Of a stretch of DNA of 64,000 nucleotides, positions 35,139-43,922 are shown one piece after another. The position numbers and the translations under genes were made by a program. Within the stretch, counting starts at the first letter, position 1. Every line of letters starts with the position of its first letter. This DNA comes from UBA9300 sp032260385 (GTDB lineage Bacteria; Bacteroidota; Bacteroidia; Bacteroidales; VadinHA17), in assembly GCA_032260385.1 (NCBI GenBank), contig JAVVEL010000001.1:62001-126000 (forward strand), written 5' to 3'. A model generated the notes under the pieces. That model was not told the origin of the DNA and did not search any database. It saw only the letters and a program-made list of their open reading frames with translations.

Positions 35139-36590
35139 TTAGTGATCCGACCTGCTGATATCATCAAGGGAAAATCCCATTTTGAGCAGGTTACCCGGTT
35201 TCAGTATATCATCCAGTTTCTTACTTTCTATATAACCTGTATGCTCACATGCCTCAAAAATGTCAGTGTTTTTTTCTTTCATGTACTCTGCAATCTCTGT
35301 AGCCTTATTATAACCGATATAAGGGATTAAAGCAGTACTTATGACGGGGCTTTTTATTAATATCTCGAAGGCAGCTTTTTTATTAACCTTAAGATCATAT
35401 ATCAGGTTCATCGACAGGCTCTTATTTGCATTTATCAGCATTTTGATGCTTTCAATAATACTATTGCCGATGACAGGCAGGTATGCGTTAAGGTCAAGGC
35501 AGCCCTGTCCGCAGAGGTTGGAAAGAAGCATATCATTGGAATATATTTTATGTGCTGTACTGATTACAAATTCAGGTATTACAGGGTTAATTTTCCCGGG
35601 CATTACAGAGCTGCCTTTCTGTCTCTCCGGGATACTTATCAGACCTGACCTGCTTATATCGGATGCCATGAGCCTTATATCCGAAGCAATTTTTTCAAGG
35701 TTTACGGCATGGGATTTAAGGGTGGCGTGTATTTCAACCCATTTGTCAAGGTTTGATGTTGCATCATTCAGGTTTTCGCTCCTGCTGAGGGGCAATGAAG
35801 TCAGGTGTCTCAGCTCCGGTACAACTTCTATTATGAAGTAACGAGGTGTTGCCAGTCCGGTTCCCGTTGCTCCTCCGCCGAGATTTACAACCTTAATCCT
35901 TTCCTTGCATTTTGAGACTCTCCACCAGTCGCGTGATAAAGCATCATTGTATGCGCTGAACAGCCTGCCGAAGGATGAAGGAACGGCTTCCTGCATTTGT
36001 GTATATCCCGGTCGAAGGAATTCCCGGTATGTTGTTTCCAGTCTTTCAATATTTTTCCGGAGTGAATTAATTGCTTCCTCAAGTTCTTCAAGAAGCTTCA
36101 TGGAAGCAATGGTGAGGGCTGTGGGAATGACATCATTTGTGGACTGGTAAATATTGGCATGCTCAATAGGATCTATCAGGCTGTAGTCACCCGCGTTATT
36201 CCCGCTGTTTATAAGTGCTGCATTTGTGATTATCTCATTTATATTCATATTTATGCTTGTGCCGGCACCACCCTGTATGGCAGGGACTATAAAATGACTG
36301 TAATACAGTCCGTCTGCTACCTCAATCGCAGCATTTTCAAGAGCATCAATAATCTCCGGCGGAATAATTTTAAGTGGAGAAGCTCCGGAATATTTCTTTT
36401 GTACGGCCTCCGAAAAACGCCTGTACACACGGTAGCAGGCCTGTTTTACCAGTCCGCTTGCCCTGTACCATTCTTTATGAAAAGGCAGATCTCCCGGGAA
36501 ATTTTCCACTGCCCTGATTGAGTTGATACCATAAAGAGCTTCTTCAGGTATTCTTACTTCACCAAGTTTGTCAGATTCAATGCGATCCAT
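35139..36590 (-). CDS. aspA: Aspartate ammonia-lyase
   Basis: Class II fumarase/aspartase enzyme that splits aspartate to fumarate and ammonia. The 483-residue protein has the superfamily signature GSSVMPGKINPVIPE with the active-site serine of the SS loop. Other family pieces are GGAGTSINMNINEII and STNDVIPTALTIA. Its stop is 15 bp before hydF and the two form a two-gene operon. aspA in hydrogenase-maturation clusters suggests ammonia supply for the bridging amine of the H-cluster; here this is inference from context. It could also serve ordinary aspartate catabolism. Confidence 0.93.
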   Translation of the reverse strand: MDRIESDKLGEVRIPEEALYGINSIRAVENFPGDLPFHKEWYRASGLVKQACYRVYRRFSEAVQKKYSGASPLKIIPPEIIDALENAAIEVADGLYYSHFIVPAIQGGAGTSINMNINEIITNAALINSGNNAGDYSLIDPIEHANIYQSTNDVIPTALTIASMKLLEELEEAINSLRKNIERLETTYREFLRPGYTQMQEAVPSSFGRLFSAYNDALSRDWWRVSKCKERIKVVNLGGGATGTGLATPRYFIIEVVPELRHLTSLPLSRSENLNDATSNLDKWVEIHATLKSHAVNLEKIASDIRLMASDISRSGLISIPERQKGSSVMPGKINPVIPEFVISTAHKIYSNDMLLSNLCGQGCLDLNAYLPVIGNSIIESIKMLINANKSLSMNLIYDLKVNKKAAFEILIKSPVISTALIPYIGYNKATEIAEYMKEKNTDIFEACEHTGYIESKKLDDILKPGNLLKMGFSLDDISRSDH

Positions 36591-36612
36591 GGGCTTAATT
36601 TTTTCTCGTCAA

Positions 36613-36620
36613 CAAATTTA
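36613..36620 (-). promoter_or_regulatory. -7 promoter element of aspA-hydF
   Basis: On the minus strand TAAATTTG matches TAnnTTTG, 22 bp before the aspA start codon. No clear -33 element. Confidence 0.5.
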
Positions 36621-36678
36621 GTCAAAAAAGCCGCTAAGTCATTTTTAAGGCGGTGCAAAATCTCCTTTATCAGCGCCC

Positions 36679-37971
36679 TCAGTTTCCGAACCTCGGGTTT
36701 ACGACATTATTATAGATTGAACCAAATGAATAGGTGAGCCCAAGTTCAAATGAGTATGAGTAGCTTGTTTTGAGTGCTCTCTGTCGTGTCAGGACTTCCT
36801 GTTCGGTAGCATCACCCTTTACCAGGTTCCGCTGATCATGTATAAGGTTTGCCCTTGTCTGGACATTAACAGAGAGGCCTTTGTATATCCTGTAATAAAT
36901 ACTGGCCCTCAGGCCCAGGTTATTTTTGGAAAAGTCGTGGAGATAGTTTGACCATGTCATTGACAACCACCCGGAACCCCAGGGTTGGTTGAAACCCAGT
37001 GAAGTACTGAGATAATGGCTCAGCAGGAATTCACTCGTTTTAAAAAAGGTGGTGGTATCGTTATAGTTGCTGTATTTGCCGGTCAGCCCGTATTGTATCC
37101 TGAACTGTCTTTTGAAAGACTCTTCATAGGGGAAGAGGTTATATTCAATAGCCGGGCCTATGCTTGTTGCCAGCTTATAGTTATTATATGTGTCACTTTC
37201 AATGGATGCACGTCCTCCGGCCGACCATTTATGCCCCAGGCTTTTTACCAGGAGAGTCCTGATGCTCCAGTTTTCCCGGTAGGATTTGCTTTCGGTACTT
37301 GTATAATAGGTTTGCCTGTTTGAATAGCTCAGGTCAAATTCCATCTTCAGATCCGGGGTTACCCTGTCAGCAGTCAGTGAAGAGCTGGTCCTGGATGTTT
37401 CATAGTTTTCATCTTTTTGGAACTCCCCTGAGCCACTGAGCCTGAACATCCAGCTATTCCATGGATCATCCTGAACAGAGCTTTGAATCCCGTTGCTGCC
37501 ATCACTCCCCGTAGCGTTATCTTCATAGATAATCCTGATATTTTTGCTCATCGGCGTGCGGGCCACGAATTGCATCAACCCCATGGCCAGCACATTAGCC
37601 CTGGCCCTCCTGATCTCATCCGCGGTCTGGTCAACAGGTGAGAAAAAGATCATTGCTTCCTGTATGTCAGAGAAATCATCCTGGCCAATAAAGTCGATTA
37701 TATATTCACCTCCGCCACCTCCGGTAACCCTTCTTCGCACCAATATATGTACGTCGGCTTCATCCTTATTATTGACATAATTAACAAAGGGAATTGTCTG
37801 CTTGATGTAATTCCTGTCACACCAGCGGCAGTCTAAAAATATGTTCAGGGCTTCCTGGCGGGGGCTTGAATCTTCGCTATTTTCATCCTTTATGTTTACA
37901 TTCGTAACTTCCTGTGCAAAAGCAATATAATTTACTGCCAGTAAAAGTAGTAAGCTAATATATCTTATCAT
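36679..37971 (-). CDS. Predicted outer membrane beta-barrel protein, family unknown
   Basis: A 430-residue protein with a signal peptide (MIRYISLLLLLAVNYIAFAQ). Residues about 45-160 form a periplasmic domain with LDCRWCDRNYIKQTIP, VNNKDEADVHILV and a glycine run, then a hydrophilic linker. Residues about 190-430 show alternating beta strands with polar/aromatic faces (FDLSYSNRQTYYTSTE, WSIRTLLVKSLGHKWSAGG, SYSFELGLTYSFGSI) typical of a barrel. I do not recognise the family. It has its own promoter, and the response regulator lies upstream on the same strand. Confidence 0.7.
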   Translation of the reverse strand: MIRYISLLLLLAVNYIAFAQEVTNVNIKDENSEDSSPRQEALNIFLDCRWCDRNYIKQTIPFVNYVNNKDEADVHILVRRRVTGGGGGEYIIDFIGQDDFSDIQEAMIFFSPVDQTADEIRRARANVLAMGLMQFVARTPMSKNIRIIYEDNATGSDGSNGIQSSVQDDPWNSWMFRLSGSGEFQKDENYETSRTSSSLTADRVTPDLKMEFDLSYSNRQTYYTSTESKSYRENWSIRTLLVKSLGHKWSAGGRASIESDTYNNYKLATSIGPAIEYNLFPYEESFKRQFRIQYGLTGKYSNYNDTTTFFKTSEFLLSHYLSTSLGFNQPWGSGWLSMTWSNYLHDFSKNNLGLRASIYYRIYKGLSVNVQTRANLIHDQRNLVKGDATEQEVLTRQRALKTSYSYSFELGLTYSFGSIYNNVVNPRFGN

Positions 37972-37999
37972 TTCATAATAAGTGTCAATAAGTGAATTA

Positions 38000-38007
38000 C
38001 AAAGCTA
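38000..38007 (-). promoter_or_regulatory. -7 promoter element of the barrel-protein gene
   Basis: TAGCTTTG on the minus strand matches TAnnTTTG, 28 bp before the start codon at 37971. It shows that the gene is transcribed separately from the response regulator. Confidence 0.6.
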
Positions 38008-38072
38008 TCCAAATACCCACTTATTAATGAAGTATGCCTGTTAAAAAAAGTTAAGCAGCTAATTCTGTGATA

Positions 38073-39245
38073 TTATTTGTTGCCGGAGATGGGATGGGCA
38101 TAAGCAACCACATCCTTGCCCGTAATCTTTTCCGGACAAAGTATGATAAGTCGCTCAAGAACATTTCTGAATTCCCTGATATTGCCGGTCCATTCTATCT
38201 TTTTCAGTTCCTTGATTGCAGATTCTTCTATAGTCCTGAGACTAACTCCGTATTCATAGCAGATAAGGTGGTTAAAATGTTCGGCCAGCAGGGGAATATC
38301 GTCAATCCTTTCATTCAGTTTCGGAACATCTATCAATATAACGCTAAGGCGATGATAGAGGTCTTCCCGGAAGTTGTTTTTATCAATTTCCAGACTAATA
38401 TTTTTATTTGTTGCAGCAATGACCCTTACATCAACCTTTATGTCTTTATCAGAGCCAACACGTGATATTTTGTTTTCCTGCAAGGCTCTCAGCACTTTTG
38501 CCTGTGCAGGAAGACTCATGTCACCGATCTCATCAAGGAAGATAGTCCCGCCATTTGCCTGTTCAAATTTTCCTATTCTCTGTTTATGGGCAGAGGTGAA
38601 TGAACCTTTTTCATGTCCGAAAAGTTCACTTTCTATAAGCTCTGAAGGTATGGCAGCGCAGTTTACCTCTACGAAAGGGCCTTTTGACCTGCTGCTTTTT
38701 TCATGTATCTGGTGAGCTACAAGTTCCTTACCCGTTCCGCTGGCACCGGTTATCAAAACCCTTGCTTCAGTGGGAGCGATCCTGTCGATCATTTCTTTAA
38801 CCCTGACTATTTCCTTTGATTCGCCAACTATCTCAAACTTTTTGTTTACCTGTTTCTTCAGGGTCTTGGTCTGTGTTATAAGATTTGATTTATCCATGGC
38901 ATTTCTCATGGTAATCAGGAGCCTGTTCAGGTCGAGAGGTTTTTCGAGGAAATCAAAAGCTCCCTTTTTAATTGCTTCAACGGCTGTATCAATATTGCCA
39001 TGTCCTGATATCATTATCACCGGGATATCATCAGACATTTCCTGGATCTTCTCCAGAACTTCTATTCCATCCATTTTGTCCATCTTGATATCGCACAGGA
39101 TAACATCATAGTTGTTCTCTCCGAATAGCTCCAGCCCGCTGATCCCGTTTTCTGCAAGATCCACCTCATGCTTCTCGTATTCAAGAACCTCTTTCAGGGT
39201 ATTCCTTATAGCTTTTTCGTCGTCTATTACAAGTACCTTGGCCAT
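38073..39245 (-). CDS. Sigma-54-type response regulator lacking an HTH domain
   Basis: NtrC-like regulator of 390 residues. Residues 1-120 are a receiver domain (VLVIDDEKAIRNTLKEVLEY; phosphoacceptor Asp in DVILCDIKM; Lys in FDFLEKPLDL). Residues about 140-370 are the sigma-54 interacting AAA+ domain: Walker A GASGTGKE, ESELFGHEKGSFTSA (GAFTGA loop as GSFTSA), Walker B GGTIFLDEIGDM. It ends about 20 residues after the AAA+ lid, with no Fis-type helix-turn-helix. The 65 bp to the next promoter are too short to hide one, so this is not a frameshift. No partner sensor kinase is adjacent. Confidence 0.93.
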   Translation of the reverse strand: MAKVLVIDDEKAIRNTLKEVLEYEKHEVDLAENGISGLELFGENNYDVILCDIKMDKMDGIEVLEKIQEMSDDIPVIMISGHGNIDTAVEAIKKGAFDFLEKPLDLNRLLITMRNAMDKSNLITQTKTLKKQVNKKFEIVGESKEIVRVKEMIDRIAPTEARVLITGASGTGKELVAHQIHEKSSRSKGPFVEVNCAAIPSELIESELFGHEKGSFTSAHKQRIGKFEQANGGTIFLDEIGDMSLPAQAKVLRALQENKISRVGSDKDIKVDVRVIAATNKNISLEIDKNNFREDLYHRLSVILIDVPKLNERIDDIPLLAEHFNHLICYEYGVSLRTIEESAIKELKKIEWTGNIREFRNVLERLIILCPEKITGKDVVAYAHPISGNK

Positions 39246-39253
39246 TATTGTTT

Positions 39254-39288
39254 AGGGGTTAAGAGGTTTAGAGGTTTAGGGGTTTAGC
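39254..39288. repeat. Short direct repeats of AGGTTTAG type
   Basis: Four or five imperfect copies of GAGGTTTAGG-like units in the 44-bp gap between the ABC permease stop and the response-regulator start (minus strand). Confidence 0.7.
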
Positions 39289-39289
39289 C

Positions 39290-40654
39290 TCAGCCTTTAT
39301 ATCTTATCCATTTCCACATTTCCTTATAAGTTACTTTCTTGCCGTACATCAGTATTCCTATCCTGTATATTCTGGCAGCGAGGAAAACGAAAGCCACAAA
39401 GGTTGCAACAAGCACTATTATTGAAACTGCAACTTCCCAGACGGGAACCTCAAAGGGCAGGCGTGCCATCATTACTATGGGGGATGTAAAGGGGATCATT
39501 GAAAACCAGAACGACAGCGAGCTTTCCGGATTTTCCATTGTCCCTATAGCCACAAACAAAGCAAGAATTATGGGTAGCATTATAGGGAACATAAATTGCT
39601 GTGTATCGGTATCCGTATCCACGGCTGAGCCAATGGCAGCGAAAACAGAGGCATAAAGCAGGTAGCCGAATATGAAGTAGAAGAAAAAGGAGATAAGGAT
39701 AAAGGGCCAGTTTACATTCATCAGGTTATTAAAGATCTTGGCGAATTCCTGTTCCTGTGCAGAAAGGTCCATTGACTGCATAACAGCTTCATCGTCCATT
39801 GTTCCCTGTCCCTGGTTCATAACACTACGGGAAATTTGTTCGCTCATAGCTTTGGGATCATCCGGGAGTACTTGTGATTGTACTACTGTAAGTATAGCAA
39901 ATGACAGTATGATCCATACCGAGAACTGTGTAAGTCCTACCAGCGCTATCCCGATTATCTTTCCCATCATTAGCTCAACAGGCTTAACTGATGATATTAT
40001 TACTTCAACGATGCGGTTGTTCTTCTCTTCAAATACACCTCTCATTACCTGTACGCCGAACATGATTACCACCATGTACATTAAGAAGGCTCCTATATAG
40101 GCCAGCGCCATTGATATACCCGTGCTTGTTTCTTTCGTTTCCCCTGCATCATCAATCCTGATAGTCTGTACCGCAACATCTGTCTGGACACTTTTCAGGA
40201 TTTTATCCAAATCCTCTATATCGTAAGCGAGCAGTTTCTTGTTTTCAATATCCTGTTCCAGCGCTCTTTCTATATACTGAAGCAGATCCATCGGTGGTTG
40301 TTTTTTTGAGATCAGCTGTACGGCCTGCGGCACATTTGTTACCACGGGAGATATATAGAGTATGCCATAGTAACCATCCTCTTCGAAGCTCCCTTTCTTC
40401 TGATTTATATCTGCATTAGCAATATACTCAAAATCAACATCTTCCCTGTCCTTTAATACTCCTTTAAACAGGTCACTGCCGTCTTCTATCACTGCGATTT
40501 TCTTGAAATCCTTATCCTGGTTGCCCATTATTAACACAGGTACAAGGAAAAGTGCAACAAAAATAAGAGGGGTCAGTAAAGTCATCAATATGAAAGATTT
40601 CTTCTTAACCCTTGAGGTGTATTCTCTTGTTATGATGGTTGATATGTTTCCCAT
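39290..40654 (-). CDS. ABC-2 family transporter permease (NatB-like)
   Basis: Membrane part of an exporter, 454 residues. One N-terminal segment (FILMTLLTPLIFVALFLVP) is followed by a large extracytoplasmic domain (about residues 45-180) and a C-terminal block of about six membrane segments (starting GISMALAYIGAFLMYMVVIMFG and GVFEEKNNRIVEVIISSVKP, the ABC-2 signature region). This is the NatB/YhaP type. It pairs with the ATPase 17 bp upstream. NatAB exports sodium in Bacillus; other homologues export drugs or peptides, so the substrate is unknown. Confidence 0.9.
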   Translation of the reverse strand: MGNISTIITREYTSRVKKKSFILMTLLTPLIFVALFLVPVLIMGNQDKDFKKIAVIEDGSDLFKGVLKDREDVDFEYIANADINQKKGSFEEDGYYGILYISPVVTNVPQAVQLISKKQPPMDLLQYIERALEQDIENKKLLAYDIEDLDKILKSVQTDVAVQTIRIDDAGETKETSTGISMALAYIGAFLMYMVVIMFGVQVMRGVFEEKNNRIVEVIISSVKPVELMMGKIIGIALVGLTQFSVWIILSFAILTVVQSQVLPDDPKAMSEQISRSVMNQGQGTMDDEAVMQSMDLSAQEQEFAKIFNNLMNVNWPFILISFFFYFIFGYLLYASVFAAIGSAVDTDTDTQQFMFPIMLPIILALFVAIGTMENPESSLSFWFSMIPFTSPIVMMARLPFEVPVWEVAVSIIVLVATFVAFVFLAARIYRIGILMYGKKVTYKEMWKWIRYKG

Positions 40655-40671
40655 AATTTTAAGCGTTTGGC

Positions 40672-41586
40672 TCAGTTGTTTTTGTTTGCTTCAACTACAC
40701 GTATGAATATTTCGTTCATTGATGGAAGGGCTGGATTAAAGGAAAGTACACTTCCCTTATCGATCATATCCCTGATTATCTCGTTTATATCAAGCTTATC
40801 TGGTGTCTTGAGCCTTACGGTTGTTTTGTCATCTTCACTTATGCTTTTAAGAACTTCATAATGGCTGTTTCCGCTTATGTTAGCCTCGCCCCTGAAAACT
40901 ACGTCATATTCATTTGCTGCCCATTCTTCGCGAATTCTTGATACACTGCCCTCTAGTATTGACCTTGCCCTGTCAATCAGGGTAATATTATCGCACATCT
41001 CTTCGACCGAGCCCATATTATGGGTAGAAAAGATAACAGTTGCCCCTTTGTCCCGCAGCATCAGTATTTCATCCTTCAGAATGCTTGCATTAATGGGGTC
41101 GAAGCCACTGAAGGGCTCGTCAAAGATCAGCAGCTTGGGTTCATGAAGGACTGTGGTTACAAACTGAACCTTCTGTTGCATCCCTTTTGACAGTTCTTCC
41201 ACTTTTTTATCCCACCAGTCGATTATTTCGAGCCGTGTAAACCAGTCTTTGAGCCTGGCCATTGCATCATGCTTGCTCAGCCCCTTCAGCCGGGCCAGGT
41301 AGAGGGCCTGTTCCCCGACTTTCATTTTTTTGTAGAGGCCTCTTTCTTCCGGAAGATATCCTATGTTTGCCAGGTCATTTCTTGTAATCTTATGACCATC
41401 AAGCATCACTGATCCGCTGTCGGGAGCAGTAATCTGGTTTATTATCCTGAGCAGGGTGGTCTTGCCTGCTCCGTTGGGTCCCAGGAGTCCGTATATGGAC
41501 TGTTTCGGTACTATCATACTGAGATTATCCAGTGCCAGGTGGTTCCTGAACTGTTTTACGACGTTTTCAGCCTTCAGAAGTGACAT
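40672..41586 (-). CDS. ABC transporter ATP-binding protein (NatA-like)
   Basis: ATPase partner of the permease, 304 residues. Walker A GPNGAGKTT, signature KGMQQKVQF (LSKGMQQ form), Walker B LLIFDEPFSGFD, H-loop STHNMGSVE. The last 80 residues resemble the DUF4162 C-terminal domain of NatA-type ATPases (AANEYDVVFRGE onward). First gene of the two-gene exporter operon on this strand. Confidence 0.93.
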   Translation of the reverse strand: MSLLKAENVVKQFRNHLALDNLSMIVPKQSIYGLLGPNGAGKTTLLRIINQITAPDSGSVMLDGHKITRNDLANIGYLPEERGLYKKMKVGEQALYLARLKGLSKHDAMARLKDWFTRLEIIDWWDKKVEELSKGMQQKVQFVTTVLHEPKLLIFDEPFSGFDPINASILKDEILMLRDKGATVIFSTHNMGSVEEMCDNITLIDRARSILEGSVSRIREEWAANEYDVVFRGEANISGNSHYEVLKSISEDDKTTVRLKTPDKLDINEIIRDMIDKGSVLSFNPALPSMNEIFIRVVEANKNN

Positions 41587-41638
41587 TTACTATGTTTTAC
41601 CGGTTTAAAATTGAGTTTGTAAATATATAAAACTTTTA

Positions 41639-42793
41639 TTATTCGAAGTATGATTTCATACGCTCGAAGAATCCCCTGTCATCTTTTCCCGGTTGTGGGG
41701 TAAAGGATTCTGAATTGCTCATTTTCTCAATTAATTTTTGTTCTTCAGAGCTTATCTTTTTAGGTATCCATACATTAACACTGACAAGAAGATCCCCTTT
41801 GCCGTAACCATTTACTTCAGGAAGGCCTTTACCTCTGAGCCTAAGTATCTTCCCCGGCTGTGTTCCCTGTTCTATCTTAATTTTAACTTTACTTTCAACA
41901 GTTGGTATTTCCACATTGGTACCCAGTATTGCCTCAGGTACACTTATATACAGGTTATAGATAAGGTCTTTGCCTTCCCTGTAAAGATCGGGGTGTTCTT
42001 CCTCGTCAATCATAACAAGCAGATCACCTGGTACTCCCCCGCGTCTTGCTGCATTTCCCTTGCCACTGACAGTCATCTGCATTCCTTTAGCCACACCTGC
42101 GGGGATATTGATCTTGATTATTTCCTGTTCTTTGACTATTCCTTCACCAAAGCATTTGCTGCACTTTCTCGTGATAATCTTTCCTTCCCCTCCACAGGTA
42201 GGGCAGGTTGAAGTGCTCTGCATCTGCCCCAGCAATGTGTTGGTTACCCTTGTTACATGACCGGAGCCCCGGCATGTGTCACAGGTGGAGTAGCTGTTAC
42301 TGTCGGCAGCTCCTGAACCCCCGCAGCTCGTACAGCTGACATATTTGTTCACCTTGATTTTTTTCTCGGCTCCATTTGCTATTTCTTTCAGGTCCAGCTT
42401 TACCTTAACCCTGAGATTTGAGCCCTTGTTTACTCTCTGCCGGCTTCTTCCCCCGCCACCAAAGCCACCAAAACCCCCAAAGCCGCCAAAAGCATCACCG
42501 AAGATATCACCGAAGGAAGAAAAAATATCTTCCATGGTCATACCACCTCCGCCAAAACCGTTTTGACCGCCAAGGCCGGCATGACCATACCGGTCGTAAC
42601 GTGCCTTCTTATCATCATCACGTAACACTTCGTAGGCTTCGGCTGCCTCCTTGAATTTATTCTCCGCTTCCTTATCACCCGGATTTTTATCAGGGTGATA
42701 TTTCAGAGCTTTCTGCCGGTAAGCTTTTTTTATCTCTTCTTTTGTTGCATTCTTGGATACACCCAGTACTTCGTAATAATCTCTTTTACTCAT
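41639..42793 (-). CDS. dnaJ: Chaperone protein DnaJ
   Basis: Hsp40 co-chaperone that delivers unfolded proteins to DnaK and stimulates its ATPase. The 384-residue protein has an N-terminal J-domain (ALKYHPDKNPGD), a Gly/Phe-rich linker (about 75-115), a zinc-finger domain with four CxxCxGxG repeats (CTSCGGSG, CDTCRGSG, CPTCGGEG, CSKCFGEG), and C-terminal substrate-binding domains. It is 11 bp downstream of grpE, a standard heat-shock operon. dnaK is not in the window. Confidence 0.98.
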   Translation of the reverse strand: MSKRDYYEVLGVSKNATKEEIKKAYRQKALKYHPDKNPGDKEAENKFKEAAEAYEVLRDDDKKARYDRYGHAGLGGQNGFGGGGMTMEDIFSSFGDIFGDAFGGFGGFGGFGGGGRSRQRVNKGSNLRVKVKLDLKEIANGAEKKIKVNKYVSCTSCGGSGAADSNSYSTCDTCRGSGHVTRVTNTLLGQMQSTSTCPTCGGEGKIITRKCSKCFGEGIVKEQEIIKINIPAGVAKGMQMTVSGKGNAARRGGVPGDLLVMIDEEEHPDLYREGKDLIYNLYISVPEAILGTNVEIPTVESKVKIKIEQGTQPGKILRLRGKGLPEVNGYGKGDLLVSVNVWIPKKISSEEQKLIEKMSNSESFTPQPGKDDRGFFERMKSYFE

Positions 42794-42804
42794 CCTCTCT
42801 TATA

Positions 42805-43461
42805 TTATTCTCCCACTACCACTTTAGAGTAACGTATTATCTTATCATTCAAATAATAGCCTTTTTGAATAACATCCACAACCTTGCCTTTTTTCTTCTT
42901 TTCAGTAGCCGGAATCTTGGTTATTGCCTCGTGCAAATCGGTATCAAAATCTTTATCCATGGCTTCTATTTCCTTTACGCCATGCTGTTTGAGGAAATCC
43001 TTCATCTTGCCGTAGATGAGGTGGATACCTTCCTTCATTGCCTCACAGTCTGATACATTATCCATCAGGTTAATTGCCCTGTCAAAATCATCCATTACAG
43101 GCAGGAGTTTGATAAGTACACCTTCACCGGCTGATTTGGTAAGTTCTATTCGCTCTTTTAACGTTCTCTTGCGGTAATTATCGAATTCTGCAGAGAGGCG
43201 CAGGTATTTATCCTGCAATTCTGCCAGTTTTGTCTCAGGATCTTCCTCACTTTCTTCACTCCTGTCAGCTTCCTCTTCTTTTTCGATGTCCGAAGCCTCC
43301 CGCTTGCTTACTCTTTCATTTGATTCTTTTTCTCCTTCCCCAACAGACTCCTCTTCTTCATGAATGGCATTAGTCCTTATCTTATCGTCCTCTCTAACAG
43401 CCTGTTGGGCTTCAGATGACCTTTCCTCTTCTTCCTCTTTACCGCTGTTCTTCTTTACCAT
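42805..43461 (-). CDS. grpE: Nucleotide exchange factor GrpE
   Basis: Drives ADP release from DnaK. The 218-residue protein has a long acidic, Glu-rich N-terminal tail (about residues 1-75), a coiled-coil (LAELQDKYLRLSAEFDNYRKR) and the C-terminal beta domain ending in GYYLNDKIIRYSKVVVGE, with the KGY..D..I motif of the family. The tail is longer and more acidic than in most GrpE proteins. dnaJ follows after 11 bp. No CIRCE operator was recognised upstream. Confidence 0.96.
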   Translation of the reverse strand: MVKKNSGKEEEEERSSEAQQAVREDDKIRTNAIHEEEESVGEGEKESNERVSKREASDIEKEEEADRSEESEEDPETKLAELQDKYLRLSAEFDNYRKRTLKERIELTKSAGEGVLIKLLPVMDDFDRAINLMDNVSDCEAMKEGIHLIYGKMKDFLKQHGVKEIEAMDKDFDTDLHEAITKIPATEKKKKGKVVDVIQKGYYLNDKIIRYSKVVVGE

Positions 43462-43622
43462 ATATTTTCATTTTTGAGTTAATCATAAGAGGGAACATCA
43501 AATAACCTGCCATATGAATTGTGGGGACAAAATGTCATGAATAATTGTTAATATTTGTGTTTAATGTAGTAATTTGATTTCCCGTGAGTCTAATAAATAA
43601 AACCGATTATAGAATTATATGA

Positions 43623-43781
43623 ATGAGATTGTCGAAAAAATATGGAAAGAAAAAAAATGTGGAAGCCGCTATCATAGATTATGAAGAAAAGAGAAGGCGG
43701 AACCGCCGCAAAAGACTGGTTATCTATCTATTAATACTGTTCTCCGGCATAGTATTATTTACACTTTTATTGCTTGCCTGA
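43623..43781 (+). CDS. Small basic single-pass membrane protein, hypothetical
   Basis: A 52-residue open frame in the 461-bp gap between grpE and the OsmC gene. It starts MRLSKKYGKKKNVEAAI, has a strongly basic stretch (EKRRRNRRKRL) and ends with one hydrophobic helix (VIYLLILLFSGIVLFTLLLLA without the first residues), giving a tail-anchored or inside-N, single-span topology. The composition is not like random intergenic sequence, but I know no family. The rest of the gap shows no gene. Confidence 0.5.
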   Translation: MRLSKKYGKKKNVEAAIIDYEEKRRRNRRKRLVIYLLILFSGIVLFTLLLLA

Positions 43782-43922
43782 TCCACTTAAACTGGAAGGG
43801 TGAAATTTCAGGGATTCGGAATAAGCCTTAAAATATCACATTGCCGGTTTTTAAAAATAAAAGAGAACATATTTGAATATTTTCTGTTATAGAGGAAATA
43901 AAAGATTAATAAGATAAAAAAT

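Noticed and set aside
38008..38072. Frameshift hiding the missing HTH of the response regulator
   Set aside because: Only 65 bp remain before the next gene's promoter, too short for a 45-residue HTH domain.
43620..43685. Alternate ATG frame giving a 21-residue peptide in the grpE-OsmC gap
   Set aside because: It is out of frame with the longer membrane-protein frame and has no features of its own.
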